64,000 bases of DNA, from assembly GCA_936450465.1 (NCBI GenBank), contig OW388291.1, positions 77,090,436-77,154,435 of the forward strand, read 5' to 3'. The translations under genes were made by a program, and so were the position numbers. Source of the stretch: Gibbula magus. Lineage: Eukaryota > Mollusca > Gastropoda > Trochida > Trochidae. Below are positions 22,501 to 30,934 of this stretch, piece by piece; positions within the stretch are counted from its first letter, which is position 1; each line of letters opens with the position of its first letter. Below the pieces are notes generated by a model. The model had not been told where the DNA came from, did no database searches, and was given only the letters and a program-made list of their open reading frames with translations.

Positions 22501-24336
22501 TGTCTGACAACAAATAATTAATCAATTTGGTCGTTCATTAAAATGTCACATATAACATTAATCGTGATCTTTTTGCAGTCTATATCAGTAAAGACAATTA
22601 TTCGGATTGATTTAATAGTTATTAATACAATATATTTATTTCCTAAAAATTGGTTAAAGTGGATATTAAATTGAATCAAGGAAAGTAAACAAATTTAAAC
22701 GTTCATAGACCGGTTCCCACCAACCAAAAATGATTTCACTACAAATAACTTTGAAATAAAAAGTAAAAATATAAAAAAACTAAAAATACATTGTTACTCA
22801 AACTCGGTTATTACAGGCAGTATTTATATTTTAGGTGAAACAAAATGTCGCGAATTGAACTTAAGCGAATCGATTATCAAGGCCATCAATCAATTGTCGA
22901 TATCACAAGTTCCAGCAAATTTCTAACTTTCTAACATTTTTCAAAGTAATTACTGTACATTTCAATATTGAGTTTGACATATAGTCACTATCATGATTGC
23001 TGCATCACTTTAAAACGTACCATATATTCTATCCTATTTTTACATGAATTATTATAAACTCAGAAAATTAGTTCATGGAAAGTTCATCGGTATTTCCAAA
23101 CAAATTCAAATGCCCAATTTATTTACCACTTCACAAGGATAAGAAAGATCCTCGGCAGGTGAGCAAATCCCTGGTTCTTCTTTGAGCAAACTTGAAGGAT
23201 GACTGCTACCAACTTGCACCACTGGCGTTGAACCCCCCAGGTCTCCCATCAGCTCCTCGACAATCTGACAAAAAAAACACACCAATGTTTATCAACATCA
23301 ATTACCCACCCTAACAGTAATATATATCACCATCAATAAAATTATGTCATCTTACAACCAGATATGTTCAATAGCCATGCAAACTGGTCACTGTATTATT
23401 TTTACATAGAATGATTGATACCCCTGACAATGTATGTTGTGGTTTATCACAATAAAACAATGTCAGAGTTATGGTTGGCAGAAATGAACACCTTTATTTC
23501 ACATGGTTCAACTCAAATACATGACAGGATCATATTCAATGTAAGTCTAAACATACTACACAGTATTATTCATCTGTATAATTTTCAGTATGGTGACATC
23601 AACATAAAATAATGGTCTCACCTTATTTATTAGTCTGACATGTTAAAATTACTATTTAGTTCCAAAGGGAATGAACATACTAATTGTTTTCAACCCCACA
23701 TACAATAAAATCAAATTACTTCAATGAAATAATAATAAACGATTTCAGCAAGAATCTACCGACAGTCATTCTTACTGTTGATAACATCTCGAACAACTCA
23801 ACCTTCGTCTAAAAAAACATCAATTAGGCCTCTATTATTAATCACTTAGTAACGATTATTGACAATGTTCCGTCACAATAAAATTGAACTTGCAAATATA
23901 TTTCGAAACTTACCCTCTTTCGTTCCCTCTTCTCAAAGTACGCCGTCCGTTTTCTCTTCCGATAGGGATGGCTGTCACATCTGGCTGGAAAGACGGGGAG
24001 CGGGCCAGTTTTCAACTTCATCTCTTTGTGGACTGTTGGCACTGCATATTTCACAAGTCTTTTCCTCCGTGGGGCAAGTCCAAAGTTCTTCTGGAAATCG
24101 TGGGAACGATCATAACAGTCCTCTGTAAAATGATCGGAGCAAATGACAGACCTGTCATTGGGGCTCCACTTCGCTCTTTTCTCGGTCACAAACTTTGTCC
24201 ATTTCGCGAATTTGACAGGATCCGTCGGAAACATATGAAGTAGCACATCTCCATTTCTCTTATTGGTACAGTTAGCAGCAACGCAGGAAGAAGGCATGTC
24301 TCTTTCGCAACGAAAACGTGGAAGACTGCGACTCAT
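10565..24336 (-). CDS. THAP-domain DDE transposase, Kolobok-like (copy 2, intact across a DIRS-containing intron)
   Basis: Exons in coding order: 24336-23914, 23264-23127, 22503-22351, 15529-15427, 15117-14919, 14145-13617, 12744-12558, 12195-11938, 11583-11412, 11214-11066, 10737-10565. The reading frame is open throughout, as in copy 1. Differences seen are Lys11 to Glu, Gln42 to Lys, Asn103 to His, a Glu-to-Gly change in exon 3, and a Glu-to-Lys change at about residue 378 in exon 6. None touches the zinc ligands or the proposed DDE residues. Intron 3 (22350-15530) contains the whole DIRS element in the same transcriptional orientation. Its own transcription and poly(A) signals may therefore reduce expression of this copy even though the coding exons are undamaged. 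Confidence 0.8.
14768..14835 (-). repeat. tRNA-like sequence in intron 5, copy 2
   Basis: This is the same tRNA-like block as in copy 1, so it was part of the transposon before the two copies separated. Confidence 0.4.
15606..15842. repeat. DIRS left inverted terminal repeat (3' end of element)
   Basis: The block from GGATCCTCCTTGGGG onward is the reverse complement of 21932-22148 with very few differences. It differs from the right repeat in about 20 extra outermost bases starting CGAACCAACCTGCAG. Those bases recur, reverse-complemented, in the internal complementary region. Confidence 0.9.
15879..15974. repeat. DIRS internal complementary region
   Basis: Bases 15879-15931 are complementary to the outermost left end (from 15606). 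Bases 15932-15974 are complementary to the outermost right end (to 22148). The two ends are therefore written head-to-tail as in a circular intermediate. In DIRS1 models this region templates completion and joining of the ends. The 15931/15932 join independently confirms the boundaries deduced from the empty site. Confidence 0.9.
15993..16398. other. DIRS 3' untranslated stretch with homopolymers
   Basis: Between the recombinase stop and the internal complementary region there is no credible ORF. It contains a run of about 15 C (near 16175-16189) followed by a T run, a likely place for sequencing error or length variation. Confidence 0.5.
16399..17480 (-). CDS. DIRS tyrosine recombinase
   Basis: This is the C-terminal ~340 residues of the 984-codon frame. 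The N-terminal core-binding part resembles phage-integrase SAM-like domains (STNLQYEDRWACYARWC, then STVRGYSTAISAFH). Catalytic residues are Arg in ASGRRVGD (about 795), the HxxR box HSVR (926-929) and the nucleophile Tyr962 in FIRHY. In DIRS elements this enzyme joins the circular DNA copy to the target without duplicating it. In most DIRS elements it lies in a different frame from RT, overlapping RNase H. The stop is at 16399, followed by the internal complementary region. Confidence 0.88.
16399..19353 (-). CDS. DIRS reverse transcriptase ORF, fused in frame to the tyrosine recombinase (984 aa)
   Basis: Residues 90-260 hold the reverse transcriptase: motif A IDLKDAY (D152), motif B FGISTAP (186-192) and motif C YLDD (216-219). 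RNase H begins at about 381 (QTDASLSGWGG) but breaks at a run of eight G (18184-18191). Downstream of it this frame is a non-homologous overprint of RNase H until about residue 640, where recombinase sequence starts. With seven G the frame would pass into RNase H instead. So the single 984-residue reading frame is probably an accident or slippage site, not the ancestral protein. RT copies the element RNA; RNase H removes it. Confidence 0.85.
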   Translation of the reverse strand: MLPETGVHCLSRGLPVGGRLSHFISEWEKVTSHTWVLSTLREGHLPLWKYDPPTFSGIRHTKVPELPEKAEVLRAEVQALLDKAAIEVVPKGQEQSGYYSTYFLVPKKDGGFRPILNLKYLNRSLQVPTFKMETLRTVIASVERGDWLSSIDLKDAYLHVPMHPDFKEFLRFSFDGACYKFRVLPFGISTAPRVFTKLMLIPAQAARSQGRCCHPYLDDWLIRALSRELNQEATQQVLDILLKLGWIINLKKSDIAPRQDLVFLGARFDTASGSVSLAPDRVPRVIGAVHLFLQSPTHTARTWLQLLGHMTATVDVVWRARLSMRPVQQALARMWSHSDSFEKVLTTPVWVLEHLRWWVSESNLLKGLPLELPTPSVTIQTDASLSGWGGSPGRPDSLGPLVTGGVEIAHQRARAQGSSTCVRVLQRADQGACGSSRDGQPNSHILHSETGRHSVSISPSGVVAVPTVVRPVQHSGGPCLSPGGGQRPCGRFVSAHPNTSRVDARPGDIRNYLPVVRVVPGGSVCVRDDESDTCVLLKNSRSKGSIQRRLRDRLDGQSTMGVPAGTSDPQGSFSVDQSTSSPPGAYRTTLDGSELVPVRSQVSRTASCTVTLETRHTISGRGATPESQDSVGGLATVRNRLQESGIPARVADTILASRRDSTNLQYEDRWACYARWCGDRGLLDPFSTDLVAVLEFLQSRLDAGLAASTVRGYSTAISAFHIPVDGALLGSHPLVQRFLADVDRIRPVVRRISPTWDLSIVLDWLSGPGFKDLNALSLQLLTWKAAFLVALASGRRVGDIHAMSADPELTVFHKDRVSIRLPDSYPPKVDHSFHVTAPIELPTLMQPASSGSTGNHAHILDVRKVLKTYIRRTRAIRKDQQLFCCYGGSKPGLPASKQSISRWIVSAIVMGYVHKGLEAPGQLKAHSVRAVATSKAFAAALPIEEICSAAIWSRPSTFIRHYQLDRHSRERARFGQSVLSGGQS
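17283..18190 (-). CDS. DIRS RNase H and downstream domain, displaced by a frameshift
   Basis: This frame continues the RNase H begun in the RT ORF. The first Asp is in TDAS upstream, and here come Glu in NVLELRA, Asp in EMDNQTA, and the VRADALSR block with the last Asp. The next ~150 residues contain a Trp/Pro-rich segment (IAPLWTAQSWFP) typical of the region between RNase H and recombinase in DIRS proteins; some authors assign a methyltransferase-like domain there. The frame is reached from RT by removing one G from the G8 run at 18184-18191. It overlaps the recombinase coding region at its 3' end. Confidence 0.8.
19398..21389 (-). CDS. DIRS gag-like protein (663 aa)
   Basis: This is the first ORF of the retrotransposon. 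An N-terminal cysteine cluster (CLGC, CLAC and CQLC pairs between about residues 19 and 51) could bind zinc. A Pro/Ser/Ala-rich middle and an acidic Ser/Glu stretch follow. The last ~60 residues are very basic (Lys/Arg/Gly), suitable for binding nucleic acid. DIRS elements normally place a Gag-like ORF here. Confidence that it is gag rests on position and composition, as these proteins are poorly conserved. It is intact from ATG to stop, and the RT ORF begins 44 bp further on. Confidence 0.8.
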   Translation of the reverse strand: MHTPKHSVFDLQSFTECLGCKSRIPPADKHDRCLACLVEDEHDDSTCQLCLNFTPRAKKERGIDMLFFRNLQKAGQEIKGAIPPSKEKRCKSKGKGKKKVQSTPVPSSSSDEADMEVGSPAAGGSPPPPVLSPQPQTNVNVAVANTPMTNTNLDAAAIATIIQGQMTGMVGSMMEQLRKELTVVALPDLDAQGSAGTRAGNDLGGTTEPGAGPGKVVAPDVGIRETAPALPRAQVIKAPSSVQGAEVPSTSRGAVNPKGKSAGASAPVPSQPRGPAPVGGRAPVSSAGYRIPLKRTIRDRASDTGSLQSGSGAGDPEEEESEYSEEDEESGRAVSLAELLKETRDRIAIAIPQTLVPVPEQVTEEFRLPGEAFAPSKPPATRLRIIDSLLVEAINPLLSGARTKADLPELNKRYQLGEDGLFDLPVVDECVLTSVTLSGAQAQPSVGKQGRRLPPFLSQAAMFKAEFRAHEDTYRNGAQQLRVAVHGAYLAAMQAKDLAEMQELGTKVTTFQKQLAEVSSYLARDSIRSASSQIMGAVMGMRRLWLATSKYSQSTRLTLQNLPFRLGSTLFPGSQAVVKEAAEQKVAFEDSKVLLEEPAPQEKRVRSSPLDDLYPTPGGSGRASWNGPMGNKKRFKGKGKKGQFRGHKGQRNFRSRGKQNKPT
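21932..22148. repeat. DIRS right inverted terminal repeat (5' end of element)
   Basis: This is the partner of 15606-15842. It lies upstream of the gag-like ORF and probably contains the element's promoter, as in other DIRS elements. It ends in AAAAGAAT, which joins transposon sequence at CTAGTTG. Confidence 0.9.
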
Positions 24337-24614
24337 GTCAGCATTCGTATATATACATGTTTACAAACGACTCCTGAGTATGATGTCACTTCCGCCACTT
24401 CTGACATGCGCAGCAAAGCCCATCCGTGTCAAGCCCGTGAGGGGCTTTTTAGGATTGAGATTTCGAGGTGGTCAATTTTCACGCACTTTGAACTCGGATA
24501 TCTTTTTAATTAGAGGACGCATCACAATACTGTTTGGTGTTTCTGTCAGTTGAATGTATTGTCTATATGAAAAGGTGGATTAAAATGTAAAAAAATAATG
24601 AGAATACATTTTCT

Positions 24615-24618
24615 TTAA
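24615..24618. repeat. TTAA at the right boundary of transposon copy 2
   Basis: Similarity between the two copies ends here. Copy 1 continues into AGATATG after its TTAA, whereas copy 2 continues into unrelated single-copy DNA. This makes it the right-hand target-site duplicate of copy 2. Confidence 0.75.
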
Positions 24619-25465
24619 CGATGTCATCATGAGTGCAACCCCACTGACATATGTCTTGAAAACTATTTTTAGGTAGGTTCATTGAGATATTTCAAAAGTA
24701 TAGTTGGTTCATGTCGGTTTATAAATTAGATACAAATTAACCCATGGTCTCGAAAAACTATTGCAATTAATTTCGTTTAAAGTAGGTATGTACGTTCGAT
24801 GGTTTATAAGTTAGATAGTTAATTAACTAAAATTATACAGATCCTCACTCTCCTTAAGATTGATTTTGCTACTATAAAGTTTATTGAAGTTAATGAGAAA
24901 CGTACGTCTACATGACTCTCCGTCGCGGTCGACGTCGCAGATTAGCGTCTCGGTAACAGTCGGGTAGGTCTCCGCTGTGACAAAATAAAGGGAAATGACG
25001 CATTTGATAAGAAAATAAGAGAGATATGAAAATGTAACGTTAATAAAAGAGGTTATCGACATAATGTACGTTCTTTGACGTTAATTAGTTGACGTATCGT
25101 TACTGCAGGAGGTCATAAACCATTCTTCCATCACGCCTAGCTGGCGAGATTGTTTAAAAAAAAAAAAAAAATAATTCTTCAAAAGGAAAATATTGGTTAT
25201 TTTTTCTGGACACACCATGTAAATATGTTCAAGTCGTATTTGTCATTCGTGGATTAAGCTATCATATACTTTTTGTTAATAGAGTTTCTTTTGACGCTAA
25301 TGTTGTGATTTTAAATGACATTTGAATCTATTTTGAGAGATGATGTTGAATATTTTCTCGAGAACCAATTTCGAAAATTTAAAAAACATGTTATTTTAAC
25401 CGAATTGAAGTGACGACCGGCCGGTATGTGTATGAGTCAAACGTTTTACCAGTTACAGTGCAGCA
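24619..25465. other. Single-copy DNA, no gene seen
   Basis: This is the right flank of transposon copy 2. It has an A-run (about 25155-25171) and only short random ORFs; I see no protein similarity. Confidence 0.5.
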
Positions 25466-25722
25466 CTGCAGAGTTTAAAACAAGATTCAACAACCACAAC
25501 ACCTCATTCAACAATCCCAGCAACAAAACTGCGAGAACTAAGAAAATATATTTGGCAACTTAAAGAAGATAATCTCAAATTCAATGTTGAATGGTCAAGT
25601 ACTGGCCAGGCCAAACCATATTCAAACACCAACAAAAGATGCAGCCTTTGCACATACGAGAAATGTATTATAATCTGCAAACCCAACATGGCCAGCCTCA
25701 ACAAACGCAATGAACTAGCTTA
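25466..25722 (+). pseudogene. Penelope-like element fragment (C-terminal GIY-YIG region), frameshifted
   Basis: Reading AEFKTRFNNHNTSFNN, then after a frameshift near 25530 ELRKYIWQLKEDNLKFNVEW, PYSNTNKRCSLC, YEKC and LNKRNEL to a TAA at 25720-25722, gives the C-terminal half of the GIY-YIG endonuclease of Penelope-like retroelements. The frame must change once, and nothing upstream is recognisable. This is a dead 5'-truncated copy. Confidence 0.6.
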
Positions 25723-25735
25723 ACACCTGGGCCGT

Positions 25736-25796
25736 GTTCAAGAGAGGTTTCAAAGTAATCGCTCAATTAGCGATTACTTTTAAACCTCTCTTGAAC
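25736..25796. repeat. 28-bp hairpin (one mismatch, 5-base loop)
   Basis: Arms 25736-25763 and 25769-25796 read GTTCAAGAGAGGTTT... and its complement. Immediately after, GATTGCTCAATGTAGCGCTA (25799 on) is complementary to TAGCGCTACATTGAGCAATC at about 25884-25903. The whole of 25736-25925 therefore looks like a nested foldback element. Confidence 0.75.
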
Positions 25797-25925
25797 GTGA
25801 TTGCTCAATGTAGCGCTACGTAGCAAAGCGAGCGAACTTTGAGGTTTGGCACCGTGGCGTTCAGGAAAGAATGAGCGCTACTTGAGCGCTACATTGAGCA
25901 ATCAATGAGCGATTATAAGCGCTTG

Positions 25926-28366
25926 CTGTTATGGAACGGAGCCTGCAGGCACAACAACAAATTCCTATTAAGCAACTGCCAAAAACAAGCACCAGCCCCA
26001 AAACGCAACAGCTCCAGAAACAGCAAAACGCATAGCCAAAACACAACCACATGCTCCCAATCAACCAACAAGCCCAAGCACCTAATTAACAAAACCAGCC
26101 GTCAGGCAACAAAGAAAGCAGTCACTTGAAAATTGCACGAGCATGAAACAACGTTGTAGTAACTGTAACACACCATGACTCTGTAGAAAACTGATTTGAA
26201 TTTCTACATTAATTACTGCTCCATTTCCCAAATGTTGAGCACTTTCCCATTTTGTAACAAGGCCAAACTGCACAATACCAATCTGGTTTTTGTAATTTGA
26301 ATATATATTTAAATTAAATCTGGCCAAAAGAGATCACTCCTGGTGTCTTGAAATCTTGGCATTGATATATTGTTAGTGTTTGAGTGTTCTCATTTTGGTT
26401 CTAATAAAAAATGAACAGTTGAACTGCATTTCATTTACTAAAATCCATTTTCTGTTTAGGGGTGTCAACCATTTTTACCATTATTTTATTAAAATAGTAC
26501 AATTATGAAAGGACTCAACCCTATAAAACTATACATTTTTAGAAAGCCTGTAATTAGAGCTTTCATTTGATATATAACATGACACATTTGAAAAGATTAC
26601 AAAAACAGTTGCATATACCATTCAGTTATTTTGTGGCGGCCATCTTGGATTTGTGCAAACAGGCCACCAGAGGGCGATCTCACATTGTTTGCGATGGTTT
26701 CTGAAAACCTTGTACCCATACCTATCATCGTGCAAAATTTCAAAAACTGGTCACAAAGTGCACGATTCTGCATAATATTAATATATTCCTCCCCTGCTAC
26801 ATGAGTATATTAAGCATTTAAGGGTGAACATGAAAGTCGAGTAAGACGATGTAACCTAAACAAGCACCTAATATAATTTGGTGCATTTTAGAACCAAATA
26901 AAATCTCATGCAAAACTGATCATGCATCTTTAAAAGTTAAGAATTTACTTGCATTATGGAAGATCAGATAGAAAAAACCCGCTTTAAACACAGTTACATG
27001 TACGTCTTGACAGACATTTAATGTTTGGGTTCAAGATCACTGAGATAGTGATAGATAGACCGCGGTTTGATGCAAACATCATCAACGAACCCTTGACATA
27101 AGGGGGGATTGTGTAACACTGGATCTTGTACAAATACATAACCCGTAACGTTGTCACTTGACTCTTCCTATGATAGAGTTATTTTATTTGCAAAACTCAG
27201 GCCTTCATAGCAAAAGTAGATTATCCGAAGAATTCATCAAGTGTCCCTCTACGTTTACAATTGACCTTCGTTGTGGAAACGGAGTCAGCTATAAACACAT
27301 TAAAGTATTTATTTGCACGTGTCTTACTTTGGACAATGCGTCAATTCTACACACGTCCATGGTTAAATATATATTGGCAGTTGTGATGAAGATACATTTG
27401 TCTGATGGAGACACGGAACGAATGAAATGAACAAAGCTAGTATCCAGCTCAACTTGCATCTGAAGGTGAAACTCTCATAATATATGTCATTAACATACCG
27501 AGTCTCGGGATTATCGATTGATTGATACAGTGCTATAAAACACACCTTGTCTTCTCTTCCACCACGACCTCCATTACGTGAGTCTGTCACCTGCAGAGAA
27601 GAGATGACCGTTTGTTACTGGGAAAATAAACGTTTTATTTGTCACAGGCCTGTAAAGTAGCAAGCATGGCGAGCGCTTTTAGCTACACGGCCTCTTAAGG
27701 GCATACACACATAACGGATGACATAATTAGATATAAACAGTTGAGTTTTACGGTAGGGTGAGACATGATTCTAATTACCCGAAGAGAGATATTCGTTACT
27801 CTTGATGGTAACTATATTTGGAACCATGACGAGATCATTATCATTGTTTATTCCTTATTGACGACAAGTCAGTATGTGTCTGTTGATTGTGCATTATCAA
27901 CATGGCGACACCGATCGAGTCTAAACAAATAGCAAAATCATAATTGTATGCATATATATCATGCACGTATCCCTGCATCGAGGGATGATGCCGTTTAATG
28001 TGACGAGAGAAAAGTTGATTCCCTGTTTCTTAACAAGCTCTACATACTGATGGTAGCTATTAACCAGGGGATGTTTCCCCCTATACCTGAATGCTTATTG
28101 CTTGTAATATACCTGTCTGAAACAAACAAGTAATAAGTAGGTCTCAGATGTTTCTTGTAGGTTGAAAGTAAAGTTAATGTTCTGTCAAGTAGTTCCATTT
28201 AAGCATTAGTACAGATTAAAACAGACTGTCTGTCACAGGGGAAGCTACTAGTTGACAGACATGATCTCATTGTTCACGGAATTGTATTGATGGAGTTACC
28301 TGATGCACATGGACCCTTTTTGTAGATGGAAATTAAACTTTACTGCATGCAGTCTCATTGAAGTCT
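25926..28366. other. Intergenic, no gene seen
   Basis: AT-rich DNA with short ORFs that show no recognisable motifs. Confidence 0.45.
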
Positions 28367-28375
28367 ACGTATTGT

Positions 28376-28451
28376 CATTCTCTTCCCACAGAGGTTAGTC
28401 CCTACAGTTTTCCGGTAAACTGTAGGGACTAACCTCTGTGGGAAGAGAATG
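28376..28451. mobile_element. 76-bp perfect foldback element with 9-bp flanking duplication
   Basis: The ends CATTCTCTTCCCACAGAGG and its exact complement enclose a 6-base centre (TCCGGT). The inverted repeat is perfect over at least 35 bp per arm. ACGTATTGT is repeated directly on both sides (28367-28375 and 28452-28460). It resembles a non-autonomous transposon tip-to-tip remnant. A 9-bp duplication fits Mutator-like elements. Confidence 0.7.
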
Positions 28452-29687
28452 ACGTATTGTGTGACCTGTAACTAATTACGTTCTAATTCTAACGAGACTG
28501 TATGACATGCGAGATCATTTCAATCATTTGCAGGAAACTTGGAAAGGTGGTATGTTTCCGTGATTGAGTAACGTGGAGAGGTTGTGAAGTCGTATGGACA
28601 AACGGAGGAGCATGTGTATGGTGTTAATATGAACTCAAATGCGGGAGTACTTGTGTGGTATGTTACACGAGAATACTAATTGACACTGCATAACCATAAA
28701 CCAAGGGGCAAAAGAAGCGATTTTCAACAGAGTCAAACACAAAATAACTCTGCCGGATTAAGTCGATTGTGAGTGTCCGTGATGAAGATATATCTCGTAA
28801 AGACTATTAGTAAAGAGATATACACAATTTCATTCATGAGAGTAAGATAGTTGATATTTGATATATGTTCCAACACATATAGGGTGCTGATATTCGCTAT
28901 TTCAAAGTAATGTTCTAACCAAGGTACACTTTGTGAAATATGGAAATTATGTTAGTAAATTATGCTGTCAGCATAATGTACTTTTTAGGATTAAATTTGT
29001 GGATGCGTTATTACTGAAGGACGTTTACTGTAAAACAAGTAAAAAAAACCTTTTGACTCTCTTATCTCTTCAAGTTAAGGATATTCGAAAACGACGATTT
29101 CTTAAAACGTTTCTAAAAAATATGGACGGATAATGTTTTTAAAAAATTCAAAATAGTTTAGATGGCTTCTGAAGACATGGTCACTCTGAACAGTCGTATA
29201 TATCGCTCCTGGATCGACATATGTTTTATGTTGTAAGGTATCGCGATATCCTTTCTTTTGCGCGTGAATGTAACTTTTCTGATCAACTTCCTCAATATGT
29301 CGTGAAGATCTGTAACCTGGCCATAAAGAAAACAAATCACTTCATGACTGTATGAAAGCTATATATAATAGTTTATCAGCATGTAACCCGGCTCCATAGC
29401 CATAGGTGAATGTCATTCCTACAAATATCTTTTTGTTTTTAATGATGATTCATGTTTGCTATCCAATACATATCCATATCCAATAATTTCCATGGTTACC
29501 TCTACATCCTTGTCCGTCATCAATACAACCTGGGTGACAGATATTGGGGATAGAGACACCAATCAGTATAAAGAACATGGTACGGCCAGATTCATCAAGT
29601 TAAGTATCCGGATAAAAGGTAGAACAACTTACTTCTAGCATGTTTTACTTTTAGCCAGGATCAAAGGTGTTGCCCATCCTACAGACC

Positions 29688-29907
29688 AACTTCCCAATGC
29701 ACGGCATAACTCTTGTCAGTCTATCTCCATTACTGGCTGATTTAGGCCTTGCAGTATTTCCTTAAGATCTCTGTGCTTGGAAATCCGGGCCCACATTTCA
29801 GGTGCAGCGATCCACTATCGTGGCACAACAAACCGAGAGAAATACTGCAAGGCTTAAATCAGCCAGTAATGGAGACTGACAAGAGTTATGCCTTGCGTTT
29901 GGAAGTT
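29688..29907. repeat. Imperfect ~70-bp inverted repeat
   Basis: Left arm 29688-29760 and right arm 29839-29907 share, in inverted order, GCATAACTCTTGTCAGTCT, CCATTACTGGCTGATTTA and GCAGTATTTC. They are separated by a 78-base centre containing GGGCCC. I found no clear target duplication. Confidence 0.65.
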
Positions 29908-30466
29908 GCCTGCAGACATCAACAAAGGACTCTTTTGTGGTATCACAGAGCAACCGTGATATTTCAAATTAGCTGAACGTATTCAAAGTTTCGGATCTTC
30001 CCTCATCTCCCGACATGTATCTCAAATGCTGCCGGATGTAAAAAATAGTGTCTTTGTTTTAATTTAATTAAATACTATCTAACTGTTGTGTTTGTTTTAG
30101 CATTGAATACCAATGACCCAGGGATCTGTGGTTTGAATCTCCATGTACGAGTAGTAGTGTATACAGTTTGTATTTACTATACATGGGCATTAAAACAAGA
30201 TAAGACGATGCTAAGCGTACACGAAACAATGCATGGATCACCCACAATACAGAACCTTTGTAAATAAAAAAAAAATGTGACATTACTTATAATGAAATTA
30301 AATAGATAACAATGTTATTTTACACCCATCAGCAAAACAAAATTTCCGGTTAACAAACTTAAATGACCTCCGTATGATTTTCTCAGATGATTATTAAACA
30401 AATAGAGCCACGGGCTCTGTAGCTTATCGGGCTTTTTATTGTTTGATGTTGAAGATGGAAATTCAA

Positions 30467-30560
30467 TCAATCAATCTTTATTTGCACTAAAGAGGCCTCA
30501 GGCCTAGAGTACATCGTTTAACATATACATCGACAAACATATTTACATTAGAGTGTTATG
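30467..30560. repeat. Retroelement-like 3' end fragment
   Basis: The motif (AATC)n-TTTATTTGCACTAAAGAGGCCTCAGGCC resembles 37005-37040 (TTTATTTCAGTAAAGGGGCCACAGGCC), so this is a dispersed repeat read from its 3' end. The family was not identified. Confidence 0.4.
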
Positions 30561-30824
30561 ACATTTGGTCTGTATACCATTGCATAATGGATGTATATGG
30601 CAAGGTTTTGTAATGTAGTTTGATTTTTACAGTTCATTAGATTATAAAATTTCATAATGCTTGGATGGAAATTAATCGTTTCAAGATAAGACACAATTCT
30701 AATTCATAAAATCTATTGTCCAAATATCTCAATTCACAAAAAGGACAAAATCATTAAAATATTCGATCCCCTTTGATCAACCCATACAATTGCACACTCC
30801 TTTTGTCAGATCGGTAAACGGGTG

Positions 30825-30925
30825 GTTCGTGCATAGGACGCGGACCTTCTAACTTCCAAAATGTCACGATGTGGACCTGGTCATTTTCGCTAAAAGTTAG
30901 AAGGTCCACGTTCTATGCATACACC
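30825..30925. mobile_element. 101-bp foldback element with 9-bp flanking duplication
   Basis: Imperfect terminal inverted repeats of about 30 bp share GTGCATAG(g/a)ACG(c/t)GGACC and TTCTAACTT and surround a ~40-base centre. AAACGGGTG occurs directly at both edges (30816-30824 and 30926-30934). Confidence 0.65.
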
Positions 30926-30934
30926 AAACGGGTG

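Larger units (their letters stand above)
8165..24614. mobile_element. TTAA-flanked two-gene DNA transposon, copy 2 (complete, interrupted by a DIRS element)
   Basis: This is a complete copy between TTAA at 8161-8164 and TTAA at 24615-24618. Without the DIRS insertion it is 9,907 bp. The tips are AGA...TCT. A 14-bp inverted pair (TACTCAGGAGTCGT at 8356-8369, its complement at 24367-24380) lies about 190 and 235 bp from the two ends. This supports the left 1.8 kb and the right 8 kb being one element. The P2X7-ballast-like gene runs inward from the left and the transposase gene inward from the right, and their 3' ends meet at about 10.0-10.6 kb. It is highly similar to copy 1: I saw about five amino-acid changes in 827 residues. 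Both genes have open, correctly phased exons, so the copy could still be active or only recently silent. Confidence 0.85.

Noticed and set aside
1..24618. Plain segmental duplication of a host gene cluster
   Set aside because: Similarity ends exactly at TTAA on the right, both genes are transposon-type or travel with the transposase, and subterminal inverted repeats link the ends. Assembly concatenation of two haplotypes remains possible and is noted in the findings.
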